A DNA stretch of 64,000 bases from Bacteroides finegoldii DSM 17565 (GCF_000156195.1 NZ_GG688328.1:34293-98292), one strand, 5' to 3'. Positions 26,978 through 37,164 are shown, counted from the stretch's first letter. Numbers and translations are program-made. Notes: generated from the sequence alone by a model not told the origin.

Positions 26978-28978
26978 ATGAATAAAACTTTAAAATATAT
27001 CGTCCTACTGACATTTGCATGTCTCGTAGGCAAAGGTTATGCCCAAGAGTTGAAAAGCGAAGTATTTTCACTTCTCAATCTGGACTATCCGGGACTGGAA
27101 AAAGTGAAAGCACTTCATCAGGAAGGTAAAAATGCGGATGCAGCCAAAGCTTTGCTTGATTACTATCGCGCACGTACAAACGTAAAAACTCCGGATATCA
27201 ATCTGAACAAAATCACTATCGGTAAAGAAGAACAGAAATGGGCAGACGACGCGCTGCAACATACTTTCTTTGTACACAAAGGTTATCAACCTTCTTATAA
27301 TTATGGAGAAGACATCAACTGGCAATATTGGCCGGTGAAAGATAACGAACTCCGTTGGCAGTTGCACCGTCACAAATGGTTCACTCCGATGGGTAAGGCT
27401 TACCGTGTATCCGGTGATGAGAAATATGCCAAAGAATGGGCTCATCAGTACATCGACTGGATAAAAAAGAATCCGTTGGTGAAGATGGATAAAAAAGAAT
27501 ATGAAATGTTGAGTGACAGCAAACTTAAAGGTGAAGTGGAAAACGTACGTTTTGCATGGCGTCCGTTGGAAGTGAGCAACCGTCTGCAAGATCAAACCTC
27601 ACAATTCCAGCTGTTCCTCCCCTCTCCTTCCTTCACTCCAGATTTCCTAACTGAGTTCTTGGTGAACTATCACAAACACGCTGTACATATTTTGGGTAAT
27701 TACTCAGATCAAGGTAACCACTTGTTGTTTGAAGCTCAGCGTATGATTTATGCCGGTGCTTTCTTCCCTGAATTCAAGGACGCTCCGGCATGGAGAAAGA
27801 GCGGCATTGATATCCTGAACCGTGAAATTCATGTACAGGTATATGAAGATGGGGGACAATTCGAGCTTGACCCGCATTATCATCTTGCCGCAATCAATAT
27901 CTTCTGTAAAGCACTAGGTATCGCAGACGCAAACGGATTCCGCAAAGAATTCCCACAAGACTATTTGGATACTATCGAAAGCATGATTATGTTCTATGCA
28001 AACATCTCCTTTCCCGACTACACAAATCCGTGTTTCAGTGACGCAAAACTGACAACAAAGAAGGAAGTGGTGAAGAACTACAAATCATGGAGCAAATTAT
28101 TCCCGAAAAACCAGGCTATCAAATACTTCGCAACAGAAGGTAAAGAAGGTGCATTGCCGGATTATATGTCTAAAGGATTCTTGAAATCAGGTTTCTTCGT
28201 ATTCCGCAACTCTTGGGGAACGGACGCTACTCAAATGGTGGTAAAAGCCGGTCCGAAAGCTTTCTGGCACTGCCAACCGGACAACGGTACATTCGAACTA
28301 TGGTTCAATGGCAAAAATCTGTTCCCGGATTCAGGTTCGTATGTGTATGCAGGCGAAGGTGAAGTAATGGAACAACGCAATTGGCACCGTCAGACTTGTG
28401 TTCACAACACTGTGACTCTGAACAACAAAAATCTGGATACAACAGAATCTGTAACTAAGTTATGGCAGCCGGAAGGAACAATCCAGACGTTGGTGACTGA
28501 AAACCCAAGCTACAAAAACTTGAAGCACCGTCGTTCCGTTTTCTTCGTCGACAACACATACTTTGTAATTGTAGACGAATTGGCAGGCAGCGCCAAAGGT
28601 TCCATCAACCTTCATTATCAAATGCCGAAGGGAGAAATCGCAAACAGTCGCGAAGACATGACATTCCTTACTCAGTTCGAGGATGGAAGCAACATGAAAC
28701 TGCAATGTTTCGGTCCTATCGGCATGACTATGAAAAAAGAACCGGGATGGTGTTCTACAGCTTACCGCAAACGTTACAAACGTATGAATGTATCATTCAA
28801 CGTGAAGAAAGACGGCGAAGAAGCTGTACGTTATATCACTGTGATCTATCCGGTAAAGAAAAGCGCAGATGCCCCTAAATTTGACGCTAAATTCAAGAAC
28901 AAAGCGTTCGATGAAAATGGTCTGGAAGTAGAAGTGAAAGTAAACGGAAAGAAACAGTCACTAAAATACAAAATATAG
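26978..28978 (+). CDS. Heparinase III-type lyase, PL12, periplasmic (BT4657-like)
   Basis: A protein of 666 residues with a cleavable signal ending GKGYAQ and no lipobox, so it is predicted to be periplasmic. It contains an N-terminal toroid domain beginning SLLNLDYPGLEKVKAL and a C-terminal Hepar_II_III domain. Asn247 (QGNHLL), Tyr301 (DPHYHL) and His431 (WHCQPDNGTFEL) lie at a constant +7 offset from the Asn240/Tyr294/His424 triad reported for Pedobacter heparinase III, as I recall it. It should cleave low-sulfated heparan sulfate oligosaccharides after import. It follows GH88 and lies 6 nt before the sulfatase. Confidence 0.95.
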   Translation: MNKTLKYIVLLTFACLVGKGYAQELKSEVFSLLNLDYPGLEKVKALHQEGKNADAAKALLDYYRARTNVKTPDINLNKITIGKEEQKWADDALQHTFFVHKGYQPSYNYGEDINWQYWPVKDNELRWQLHRHKWFTPMGKAYRVSGDEKYAKEWAHQYIDWIKKNPLVKMDKKEYEMLSDSKLKGEVENVRFAWRPLEVSNRLQDQTSQFQLFLPSPSFTPDFLTEFLVNYHKHAVHILGNYSDQGNHLLFEAQRMIYAGAFFPEFKDAPAWRKSGIDILNREIHVQVYEDGGQFELDPHYHLAAINIFCKALGIADANGFRKEFPQDYLDTIESMIMFYANISFPDYTNPCFSDAKLTTKKEVVKNYKSWSKLFPKNQAIKYFATEGKEGALPDYMSKGFLKSGFFVFRNSWGTDATQMVVKAGPKAFWHCQPDNGTFELWFNGKNLFPDSGSYVYAGEGEVMEQRNWHRQTCVHNTVTLNNKNLDTTESVTKLWQPEGTIQTLVTENPSYKNLKHRRSVFFVDNTYFVIVDELAGSAKGSINLHYQMPKGEIANSREDMTFLTQFEDGSNMKLQCFGPIGMTMKKEPGWCSTAYRKRYKRMNVSFNVKKDGEEAVRYITVIYPVKKSADAPKFDAKFKNKAFDENGLEVEVKVNGKKQSLKYKI

Positions 28979-28984
28979 TAATTG

Positions 28985-30592
28985 ATGAAAACCCCCTCTA
29001 CCCTATTCCTCCCGTTGGCTGCATTAAGCCTTGCTTCATGCGGTGGTCAAAAGAAGGAAGAAGCCAAACAGCCGAACATCATTTTCATGATGACGGATGA
29101 CCATACCACTCAGGCAATGTCATGCTATGGAGGAAATCTGATCCAGACTCCTAACATGGACCGGATTGCCAACGAAGGTATCCGTTTCGATAATTGTTAT
29201 GCTGTCAACGCTCTCTCCGGTCCTTCACGTGCTTGTATCCTGACCGGTAAGTTCAGTCACGAGAACGGCTTTACCGATAATGCCAGCACTTTCAACGGTG
29301 ACCAGCAGACATTTCCAAAGCTTCTTCAACAAGCCGGATATCAGACTGCCATGATCGGCAAGTGGCACCTTATCAGTGAGCCGCAAGGTTTCGACCATTG
29401 GAGCATCCTTAGCGGTCAGCATGAACAAGGCGACTATTACGATCCTGACTTCTGGGAAGACGGTAAACATATCGTTGAAAAAGGATATGCAACAGACATT
29501 ATCACAGATAAAGCCATCAAATTCCTCGAAGGCCGCGACAAGAGCAAACCGTTCTGCATGATGTATCATCAGAAAGCACCGCACCGCAACTGGATGCCTG
29601 CTCCCCGCTATCTGGGTATCTTCAACAATACTACCTTTCCCGAACCTGCCAACTTGTTCGACGACTACGAAGGACGTGGAAGAGCGGCTCGTGAACAGGA
29701 TATGTCTATCGAACACACTTTGACTGACGACTGGGATCTCAAACTGCTGACTCGTGAAGAAATGCTGAAAGATACTACCAACCGTCTTTACAGTGTGTAC
29801 AAACGTATGCCTGCAGAAGTACAGGACAAATGGGATTCTGTGTATGCACAACGTATCGCAGAATATCGTAAGGGCGACTTGAAAGGCAAAGAGTTGATCA
29901 GTTGGAAATACCAACAGTATATGCGCGATTATCTGGCTACCACATTGGCAGTAGACGAGAACATCGGTCGCCTGATGAATTATCTCGAAAATATTGGTGA
30001 GCTGGACAATACAATTATTGTCTATACCTCCGATCAAGGCTTCTTCCTCGGTGAACATGGCTGGTTCGACAAACGCTTCATGTATGAAGAATGCCAGCGT
30101 ATGCCGCTTATCATCCGTTATCCGAAGGCAATCAAAGCAGGAAGCGTAAGCAATGCGATCAGCATGAATGTTGACTTTGCCCCTACTTTCCTCGACTTTG
30201 CCGGAGTGGAAATACCATCGGATATTCAAGGTGCCTCGCTGAAACCGATATTGGTGAACGAAGGCAAAACTCCTGCCGACTGGCGAAAAGCAGCTTATTA
30301 TCATTATTATGAATATCCTGCGGAGCACTCTGTAAAACGCCATTACGGTATCCGTACCCAAGATTTCAAACTGATTCATTTCTACAACGACATTGATGAA
30401 TGGGAAATGTACGACATGAAAGCCGACCCCAGAGAAATGAATAATGTTTTCGGCAAACCGGAATATGCAGAAAAACAAAAGGAACTGATGCAACTTCTTG
30501 AGGAGACTCAAAAACAGTACAAAGACACCGATCCTGATGAGAAAGAGAAAGTTCTTTTCAAAGGGGATCGCCGACTAATGAAAAACAGATAA
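28985..30592 (+). CDS. S1-family sulfatase, probable GlcNAc-6-O-sulfatase (BT4656-like)
   Basis: A protein of 535 residues starting at the ATG at 28985 (a TTG lies one codon upstream). The lipobox (LASC, Cys19) lacks an acidic surface tail, which suggests a periplasm-facing lipoprotein. The metal-binding pair is in MMTDDHT. The formylglycine site is the Ser type, Ser78 in LSGPSRACILTGK, which needs the anaerobic maturase anSME. IGKWHL, YTSDQGFFLGEHGWFDKR and the C-terminal subdomain complete the fold. In B. thetaiotaomicron the gene at this position (BT4656, S1_11) removes 6-O-sulfate from N-acetylglucosamine of heparan sulfate; the substrate here is inferred from that synteny. Confidence 0.9.
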   Translation: MKTPSTLFLPLAALSLASCGGQKKEEAKQPNIIFMMTDDHTTQAMSCYGGNLIQTPNMDRIANEGIRFDNCYAVNALSGPSRACILTGKFSHENGFTDNASTFNGDQQTFPKLLQQAGYQTAMIGKWHLISEPQGFDHWSILSGQHEQGDYYDPDFWEDGKHIVEKGYATDIITDKAIKFLEGRDKSKPFCMMYHQKAPHRNWMPAPRYLGIFNNTTFPEPANLFDDYEGRGRAAREQDMSIEHTLTDDWDLKLLTREEMLKDTTNRLYSVYKRMPAEVQDKWDSVYAQRIAEYRKGDLKGKELISWKYQQYMRDYLATTLAVDENIGRLMNYLENIGELDNTIIVYTSDQGFFLGEHGWFDKRFMYEECQRMPLIIRYPKAIKAGSVSNAISMNVDFAPTFLDFAGVEIPSDIQGASLKPILVNEGKTPADWRKAAYYHYYEYPAEHSVKRHYGIRTQDFKLIHFYNDIDEWEMYDMKADPREMNNVFGKPEYAEKQKELMQLLEETQKQYKDTDPDEKEKVLFKGDRRLMKNR

Positions 30593-30608
30593 ACTAATTA
30601 CTAAAACC

Positions 30609-32237
30609 ATGGATAGAAGAAAGTTCTTAAAAAACACAGGCTGGTCTTTCCTCGGATTGGCAGCTTCGGGCAGCTTATTGGGTGCTTGTGCACCGGGCAG
30701 CAAAGATGCAAAGAAAATCATGCCATCGGCAAGCGACCTCAAAATGTATTGGGGAGACTTACATAACCACTGTAACATCACATACGGACACGGCGATATG
30801 CGCGACGCTTTTGAAGCAGCAAAAGGACAATTGGATTTTGTCAGCGTCACCCCCCATGCCATGTGGCCGGATATTCCCGGAGCTGACGATCCTCGTCTGA
30901 AATGGGTAATCGATTATCATACAGGTGCTTTCAAACGTTTGCGTGAAGGTGGTTACGAGAAATATGTAGCCATGACAAACGAATACAATAAAGAAGGTGA
31001 ATTCCTCGCTTTTATCGGCTACGAAGCTCACAGCATGGAACATGGTGACCATGTGGCATTGAACTATGACCTGGATGCACCGCTTGTTGAATGTACTTCT
31101 ATTGAGGACTGGAAACAAAAAGCCAAAGGACATAAAGTATTTATCACTCCGCACCACATGGGTTATCAAGGTGGTTATCGTGGCTACAACTGGAAATGTT
31201 TCACCGAAGGAGATCAGACTCCGTTCGTAGAGATGTATTCCCGTCACGGTCTGGCGGAAAGTGATCAGGGAGATTATCCGTATCTGCATGATATGGGACC
31301 TCGCCAATGGGAAGGAACCATTCAATACGGTCTTGAGTTAGGCAATAAGTTCGGTATCATGGCTTCTACCGACCAGCATTCCGGTTATCCGGGAAGTTAC
31401 GGAGACGGACGCATCGGAGTGCTTGCTCCATCGTTAACCCGTGATGCAATCTGGGACGCACTCCGTACCCGCCACGTATGCGCCGCAACAGGTGATAAGA
31501 TTCTTATCGATTTCCGGTTGAATGACGCCTTTATGGGAGATGTAGTTCGCGGAAACAGCCGACGCATCTATGTGAATGTAACCGGTGAAAGCTGTATCGA
31601 CTATGTAGATATTATAAAGAACGGTCAGATTCTGGCCCGCATGAACGGTCCGTTGACTCCGGTTGCTCCGGAAGGTGACACGGTACGTTGCAAAGTGAAG
31701 ATGGATTTCGGTTGGAACCGCGAAGAACAATATGTACACTGGCAGGGTAAACTGTCTTTGGATAAAGGAAAATTGCACGGTGTAACTCCTTGCTTCCGTG
31801 GTGCGGCCTTCACTTCTCCGCAAGAAGGTGAAACAGAATTCCACACACACGTCAACCGCATCGTTTCCGTGAACGACAAGGAAACCGAACTGGATATGTA
31901 CAGCAGCAAGAATCCGAATACTACCACAGCGGCTATGCAGGCTGTAATACTTGATGTGGAAATGCCGAAAGACGGTAAGATTATCGCAGAATTCAATGGC
32001 AAGAAGTTTGAACATACATTAGGTGAACTGCTTGAAGGTTCACGTTCACACTTTATGATCGGCTGGTTGAGCGAAGCGATCCTCTTCAACCGCGCTATGC
32101 CGGAAAGTTGCTTCACGGTAGAACATTACATGGAGGATAAAGAGCCTCAACGTGATACGGATTATTACTATGTACGCGCCCGTCAACGCGACGGACAATG
32201 GGCGTGGAGTTCACCGATCTGGGCAGAAAGAGTGTAA
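30609..32237 (+). CDS. PHP-fold metallohydrolase-like lipoprotein of the heparan sulfate locus (DUF3604-like)
   Basis: A protein of 542 residues. The N-terminus reads MDRRKFLKNTG, a twin-arginine-like pattern, and then has a lipobox LLGAC (Cys27). The PHP-type metal motif is seen as YWGDLHNHCN (Asp50, His52, His54), then GHGDMRDAFEAAK, FVSVTPHA (His83), FITPHH and STDQHSGYPG. A beta-rich domain occupies the C-terminal 200 residues. The fold predicts a metal-dependent hydrolase or esterase-like enzyme, but no reaction can be assigned. The same kind of gene occupies this place in the B. thetaiotaomicron locus (BT4655), so it probably acts on a heparan-derived sugar. It is tightly packed between the sulfatase and kinase genes. 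Confidence 0.75.
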   Translation: MDRRKFLKNTGWSFLGLAASGSLLGACAPGSKDAKKIMPSASDLKMYWGDLHNHCNITYGHGDMRDAFEAAKGQLDFVSVTPHAMWPDIPGADDPRLKWVIDYHTGAFKRLREGGYEKYVAMTNEYNKEGEFLAFIGYEAHSMEHGDHVALNYDLDAPLVECTSIEDWKQKAKGHKVFITPHHMGYQGGYRGYNWKCFTEGDQTPFVEMYSRHGLAESDQGDYPYLHDMGPRQWEGTIQYGLELGNKFGIMASTDQHSGYPGSYGDGRIGVLAPSLTRDAIWDALRTRHVCAATGDKILIDFRLNDAFMGDVVRGNSRRIYVNVTGESCIDYVDIIKNGQILARMNGPLTPVAPEGDTVRCKVKMDFGWNREEQYVHWQGKLSLDKGKLHGVTPCFRGAAFTSPQEGETEFHTHVNRIVSVNDKETELDMYSSKNPNTTTAAMQAVILDVEMPKDGKIIAEFNGKKFEHTLGELLEGSRSHFMIGWLSEAILFNRAMPESCFTVEHYMEDKEPQRDTDYYYVRARQRDGQWAWSSPIWAERV

Positions 32238-32255
32238 ATCAAGTATTAAAATGAT

Positions 32256-33215
32256 ATGGAAAAAGAATACGCTATAGGAATTGACCTTGGCGGAACTTCA
32301 GTGAAATACGCCCTTATTGATAATGAAGGCGTATTTCATTTTCAAGGGAAGTTGCCGTCGAAAGCCGATGTATCGGCAGAAGCGGTCATCGGACAGTTGG
32401 TTGCCGCCATTAATGAAGTGAAGGCTTTTGCAAAAGAACAGGATTATAAGATTAACGGTATAGGAATCGGAACACCGGGTATCGTAGATTGTACGAACCG
32501 GATCGTTCTGGGAGGTGCGGAGAACATCAAGGGATGGGAAAACCTATGTTTGGCAGACCGCATTGAAGCAGAAACCGGCATTCCGGTTTTATTGGGAAAT
32601 GACGCTAACCTGATGGGACTAGGTGAAACTATGTACGGGGCAGGCAAAGGAGCGACTCATGTTGTTTTCTTAACGGTAGGAACCGGTATCGGCGGTGCAG
32701 TTGTTATCGACGGTAAATTATTCAACGGTTTTGCCAATCGGGGAACGGAATTAGGGCACGTACCCTTAATAGCCAATGGAGAGCCCTGCGCTTGTGGTTC
32801 TGTCGGCTGTCTGGAGCACTATGCTTCTACTTCCGCTCTCGTACGACGTTTCAGTAAACGAATAGCAGAAGCCGGTATCTCCTACCCGGGCGAAGAAATC
32901 AACGGTGAATTGATTGTGCGTCTTTACAAACAAGGCGATAAGATTGCCACCGAATCACTGAAAGAACATTGCGATTTTCTGGGACACGGTATTGCCGGAT
33001 TCATCAATACGTTCAGCCCTCAGAAGATTGTGATCGGCGGAGGCCTTTCCGAAGCCGGTGATTTTTATATCCGGAAGGTAAGTGAAAAAGCACACCGTCA
33101 TGCTATCTCCGACTGTGCCGTGAATACGGAAATCATGGCTGCCGCATTAGGCAATAAGGCAGGAAGTATCGGGGCCGCTTCCCTCTTCTTTAATGGAAAG
33201 TTAAAAGTTGAATAA
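32256..33215 (+). CDS. ROK family sugar kinase (BT4654-like)
   Basis: A cytoplasmic protein of 319 residues. The ATP phosphate-binding motif is IGIDLGGTSVKYALI. The ROK signature follows as GTELGHVPL, then CACGSVGCLEHYAS, a His/Cys3 zinc site. The catalytic Asp is in LLGNDANLMGLGE. It would phosphorylate a monosaccharide released from heparan sulfate, with glucosamine or N-acetylglucosamine the likely substrate given the locus. The last codons (GKLKVE) are formed by an AAGTTAAAAGTTGA sequence that is repeated in inverted form just beyond the stop, so the C-terminus may be a recent extension. Confidence 0.88.
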   Translation: MEKEYAIGIDLGGTSVKYALIDNEGVFHFQGKLPSKADVSAEAVIGQLVAAINEVKAFAKEQDYKINGIGIGTPGIVDCTNRIVLGGAENIKGWENLCLADRIEAETGIPVLLGNDANLMGLGETMYGAGKGATHVVFLTVGTGIGGAVVIDGKLFNGFANRGTELGHVPLIANGEPCACGSVGCLEHYASTSALVRRFSKRIAEAGISYPGEEINGELIVRLYKQGDKIATESLKEHCDFLGHGIAGFINTFSPQKIVIGGGLSEAGDFYIRKVSEKAHRHAISDCAVNTEIMAAALGNKAGSIGAASLFFNGKLKVE

Positions 33216-33252
33216 ACTCTCGACTTCCAATTGTCAACTTTCAACTTATTCA
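33187..33252. repeat. Imperfect inverted repeat AAGTTRAAAGTTGA across the ROK gene end
   Basis: AAGTTAAAAGTTGA at the ROK 3' end faces its near complement TCAACTTTCAACTT just before the transporter gene. The repeat could form a hairpin in the operon mRNA between the two genes, but it has no T tract and need not terminate transcription. Confidence 0.5.
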
Positions 33253-33257
33253 AAATT

Positions 33258-34526
33258 ATGAAAAGAAATATAGGAATGCTGGTGCTGATAATGGCGTTTT
33301 GGTTCACAATCTCGTTTATCACTAATATTCTGGGACCACTTATTCCGGACATCATTCACAACTTCAATTTAAATGACCTGGCAATGGCGGGTTTTATCCC
33401 GACCTCTTTCTTTCTGGCTTATGCCATCATGTCCATTCCCGCCGGGTTACTGATCGACCGTTTCGGTGAAAAGCCGGTATTGTTCGGCGGATTCCTAATG
33501 CCGTTTATCGGAACGATTCTGTTTGCTTGTATGCATACCTATCCGATGTTGCTGGCTTCTTCCTTCATCATCGGCTTGGGGATGGCTATGCTGCAAACGG
33601 TACTGAATCCGCTTCAACGTACTGTGGGAGGGGAAGAGAACTATGCGTTTGTTGCCGAACTGGCGCAATTTATGTTTGGAATCGCTTCTTTCCTGAGTCC
33701 TTTAGTGTATACTTATCTGATTCGCGAACTTGATCCGGCAACGTACACAGCCGGAAAAGGATTCTTCATTGATTTATTGGCAGACGTCACCCCGCGGGAA
33801 ATGCCTTGGGTATCGCTTTATTGGGTATTCGCCTTAATTCTGTTGGTCATGTTGATTGCCGTCAGTCTCTCCCGTTTCCCGAAAATTGAATTGAAAGAAG
33901 ACGAGAAAAGCGGATCAAAGGATTCCTATCTGGCTTTATTCAAACAAAAGTATGTATGGCTGTTCTTTCTGGGAATCTTCTGTTATGTCAGCACAGAGCA
34001 GGGCACTTCTATCTTTATGAGTACATTCCTCGAACAGTATCATGGAGTCAACCCTCAAACAGATGGCGCGCAAGCCGTTAGTTATTTTTGGGGATTGATG
34101 ACGGCCGGTTGTCTGGTCGGAATGTTGCTGCTGAAGTTGATTGACAGCAAACGATTGTTACAGATTTCGGGAGTATTGACGATTGTGTTGTTGCTTTCCG
34201 CTTTATTCGGAAGCAAGGGAATTGCTTTGATTGCTTTCCCTGCCGTAGGATTCAGCATTTCAATGATGTACTCCATCGTGTTCTCTCTGGCCTTGAATTC
34301 CGCCTCACAACATCATGGCTCCTTTGCCGGTATTTTATGTTCCGCAATCGTAGGCGGAGCAGGCGGTCCGATGATTGTCAGCACGATAGCCGATGCTACG
34401 TCGCTGAGAACAGGTATGTTGTTTATCCTGGTCTTTGTAGGATACATCACGTTCATCGGCTTTTGGGCTCGCCCGTTGATTAACAATAAGACAGTGAAAC
34501 TGAAAAAACTGTTTAAAAAAGCATGA
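33258..34526 (+). CDS. MFS sugar transporter (BT4653-like)
   Basis: A protein of 422 residues from the ATG at 33258; the in-frame TTG at 33231 lies inside the intergenic repeat and is unlikely. It has twelve hydrophobic segments and the MFS loop GLLIDRFGEKPVL after the second helix. It resembles FucP/GluP-type sugar-proton symporters. In this locus it would bring monosaccharide released in the periplasm into the cytoplasm, where the upstream ROK kinase acts. Its stop overlaps the PL15 start (ATGA). Confidence 0.88.
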   Translation: MKRNIGMLVLIMAFWFTISFITNILGPLIPDIIHNFNLNDLAMAGFIPTSFFLAYAIMSIPAGLLIDRFGEKPVLFGGFLMPFIGTILFACMHTYPMLLASSFIIGLGMAMLQTVLNPLQRTVGGEENYAFVAELAQFMFGIASFLSPLVYTYLIRELDPATYTAGKGFFIDLLADVTPREMPWVSLYWVFALILLVMLIAVSLSRFPKIELKEDEKSGSKDSYLALFKQKYVWLFFLGIFCYVSTEQGTSIFMSTFLEQYHGVNPQTDGAQAVSYFWGLMTAGCLVGMLLLKLIDSKRLLQISGVLTIVLLLSALFGSKGIALIAFPAVGFSISMMYSIVFSLALNSASQHHGSFAGILCSAIVGGAGGPMIVSTIADATSLRTGMLFILVFVGYITFIGFWARPLINNKTVKLKKLFKKA

Positions 34527-37147
34527 TTATGAAACAACGAAGCTATATTCTCCTTTTGTTTTCCATCCTGTTATCCGCAAACGGATATGCCCAGAAAGGT
34601 ATTATGCGCCTTAGCCAACAGACATTGATGCATGAGGTACGCGAAACTCCTTCGCCACTGGATGGACAGCATATTGCAGTTAATCCGCCACGCTTCATGT
34701 GGCCGGATAAGTATCCGCATCTCGGCGCCGTACTCGACGGTGTGGAAGAAGAGGATTTCAAACCGGAAGTAACTTATCGTATCCGCATCGCACGTGATCC
34801 GGAGTTCAAGTCGGAAGTTATCACCGCTGAAAGGAAATGGGCATTCTTCAATCCTTTCAAATTGTTCGGGAAAGGAAAATGGTATTGGCAGCACGCATAC
34901 GTTGACAAAGACGGTAAGGAGGAATGGTCGCCTGTTTACCATTTCTATGTAGACGAGCAGACGCGTACTTTCAACCCGCCTTCACAACAAGAAGTATTGG
35001 CTAAATTTCCAAAGACTCATCCCCGCATTCTGCTCGATGCGAACGACTGGGATAACATCATCGAACGGAATAAGAACAACCCGGAAGCACAGGCGTATAT
35101 CACAAAGGCCAATAAATGTTTGAATCACCCGCTGAAACATTTGGAAGAGGAAATTGATACGACACAGGTTGTGAAACTGACGAACATCGTGCAATACCGT
35201 TCTGCACTGATTCGGGAAAGCCGAAAGATTGTAGACCGTGAAGAAGCGAACATTGAAGCAATGGTACGCGCTTATCTGCTGACTAAAGATGAGGTGTATT
35301 ATAAGGAAGGTATCAAACGCCTTTCTGAAATTCTCTCATGGAAAAACAGCAAGTATTTTGCAGGAGATTTCAACCGTTCCACGATTCTGTCGATGAGTAC
35401 TTCGGCATACGATGCATGGTATAACCTGATGAAACCGGAAGAAAAAAAACTGCTCTTGAGAACGATCCGCGATAATGGCAAGAAGTTCTATCATGAGTAT
35501 GTCAATCATCTGGAAAACCGTATTGCCGACAATCATGTCTGGCAAATGACTTTCCGTATTCTGAATATGGCGGCTTTCGCAACGTACGGCGAACTTCCGA
35601 TGGCTTCCACCTGGGTGGATTATTGTTACAATGAATGGGTATCTCGTCTGCCGGGACTTAATACAGACGGAGGATGGCATAATGGCGATTCTTATTTCCA
35701 TGTCAATCTCCGCACGTTAATCGAAGTGTCTGCTTTCTACTCTCGTATCAGTGGATTCGATTTCTTTGCCGACCCGTGGTATAACAACAATGCACTTTAT
35801 GTCATCTATCAGCAACCGCCATTCTCCAAATCTGCCGGACAGGGGAATTCTCATGAGACAAAGATGAAGCCGAACGGCACGCGTGTGGGCTACGCAGATG
35901 CACTGGCACGTGAATGTAATAATCCGTGGGCGGCAGCTTATGCACGCACGATATTGGAAAAAGAACCGGACATCATGAAGAAAACATTCTTAGGTAAATC
36001 CGGCGACTTGACTTGGTACCGCTGTACTACTAAAAAATCATTGCCGAAAGAGGAACGTTCATTGGCTGAGCTCCCTATGACAAAAGTATTCAACGAAACG
36101 GGAATAGCAACGATGCATACTTCATTGGGAGATATAGGTAAGAATGCCATGCTTTCATTCCGTTCGAGTCCTTACGGTTCCACTTCTCATGCACTGGCTA
36201 ATCAGAATGCTTTCAACACGTTCTATGGTGGGAAGGCTATTTTCTACAGTAGCGGTCATCGTACCGGTTTTACGGATGATCATTGCATGTACGCCTACCG
36301 CAATACACGTGCGCACAATAGTATTCTGGTCAATGGTATGACGCAGAAGATAGGTACGGAAGGATACGGCTGGATTCCACGTTGGTATGAAGGGGAAAAG
36401 ATTTCCTATATAGTGGGTGATGCGTCCAATGCGTACGGAAAAGTCACTGCTCCCATTTGGCTGAAACGCGGTGAGCTATCGGGTACTCAATATACTCCGG
36501 AAAAAGGATGGGATGAGAACAAACTGGATATGTTCCGCCGTCATATCATCCAATTAGGCAATAGTGGCGTATATGTGATTTATGACGAACTGGAGGGTAA
36601 AGAGGCTGTAACATGGAGTTATCTTTTGCATACGGTAGAACTTCCTATGGAAATGAAAGAACTTCCGAACGAAGTGCAAGTTACGGGCAAGAATAAGGCA
36701 GGCGGAGTATCTGTAGCTCACCTTTTCAGTTCGGCTAAGACAGAACAGGCTATTGCAGATACTTTCTTCTGTGCTCCGACAAACTGGAAAAATGTAACGA
36801 ACGCGCAAGGGAAAGCTCTGAAATATCCTAATCACTGGCATTTCTCTTCTACAACCGTTCCATGCAAGGTTGCCCGTTTCTTAACGGTTATGGATACTCA
36901 TGGAAATAATCGCCCGGATATGAAAGTAGTCCGTAACGGTAATACCGTTCAAGTCGGAGATTGGGTTATCAACTGCAATCTGGCCGAGAAAGGAAAAGCC
37001 GCTATCACTGTTACCAACAAATCTGAAAAGGTTTCTTTGAACTATGATGCAGGTAAAAAGGAAGGTGCAACAATTGTAACAGATCAGATAAAAGGCAAAC
37101 AGATCAGTAAAGTACTGACGGATTATTTGCCGGACTTTGAAATATAA
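34523..37147 (+). CDS. PL15 heparinase II/III-type lyase (BT4652-like)
   Basis: A protein of 874 residues (872 if the ATG at 34529 is used) with a cleavable signal ending SANGYAQ. The N-terminal domain has the DUF4962 pattern (ETPSPLDGQHIAVNPPRFMW and FAFF-type strands), then an (alpha/alpha) toroid, then a Hepar_II_III beta domain. Candidate catalytic motifs are ADNHVWQ, HNGDSYFHVN and the SSPYGSTSHALANQNAF block, matching the Asn-His, Tyr and His positions of PL15 enzymes. The B. thetaiotaomicron counterpart acts on heparin/heparan sulfate oligosaccharides in the periplasm. It ends the operon; a hairpin follows at 37165. Confidence 0.92.
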   Translation: MIMKQRSYILLLFSILLSANGYAQKGIMRLSQQTLMHEVRETPSPLDGQHIAVNPPRFMWPDKYPHLGAVLDGVEEEDFKPEVTYRIRIARDPEFKSEVITAERKWAFFNPFKLFGKGKWYWQHAYVDKDGKEEWSPVYHFYVDEQTRTFNPPSQQEVLAKFPKTHPRILLDANDWDNIIERNKNNPEAQAYITKANKCLNHPLKHLEEEIDTTQVVKLTNIVQYRSALIRESRKIVDREEANIEAMVRAYLLTKDEVYYKEGIKRLSEILSWKNSKYFAGDFNRSTILSMSTSAYDAWYNLMKPEEKKLLLRTIRDNGKKFYHEYVNHLENRIADNHVWQMTFRILNMAAFATYGELPMASTWVDYCYNEWVSRLPGLNTDGGWHNGDSYFHVNLRTLIEVSAFYSRISGFDFFADPWYNNNALYVIYQQPPFSKSAGQGNSHETKMKPNGTRVGYADALARECNNPWAAAYARTILEKEPDIMKKTFLGKSGDLTWYRCTTKKSLPKEERSLAELPMTKVFNETGIATMHTSLGDIGKNAMLSFRSSPYGSTSHALANQNAFNTFYGGKAIFYSSGHRTGFTDDHCMYAYRNTRAHNSILVNGMTQKIGTEGYGWIPRWYEGEKISYIVGDASNAYGKVTAPIWLKRGELSGTQYTPEKGWDENKLDMFRRHIIQLGNSGVYVIYDELEGKEAVTWSYLLHTVELPMEMKELPNEVQVTGKNKAGGVSVAHLFSSAKTEQAIADTFFCAPTNWKNVTNAQGKALKYPNHWHFSSTTVPCKVARFLTVMDTHGNNRPDMKVVRNGNTVQVGDWVINCNLAEKGKAAITVTNKSEKVSLNYDAGKKEGATIVTDQIKGKQISKVLTDYLPDFEI

Positions 37148-37164
37148 AAAGAATTAATTAAAAG

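Noticed and set aside
29225..30511. Open frame of 428 residues antisense to the sulfatase gene
   Set aside because: It lies wholly opposite a full-length sulfatase with all motifs. Its translation is Phe/Ile/His-rich without domain pattern, as expected from the codon bias of the true gene.
30609..30690. Certain Tat-dependent export of the PHP-fold protein
   Set aside because: The RRKFLK motif is present, but a lipobox follows and I cannot tell whether this organism has a Tat system.
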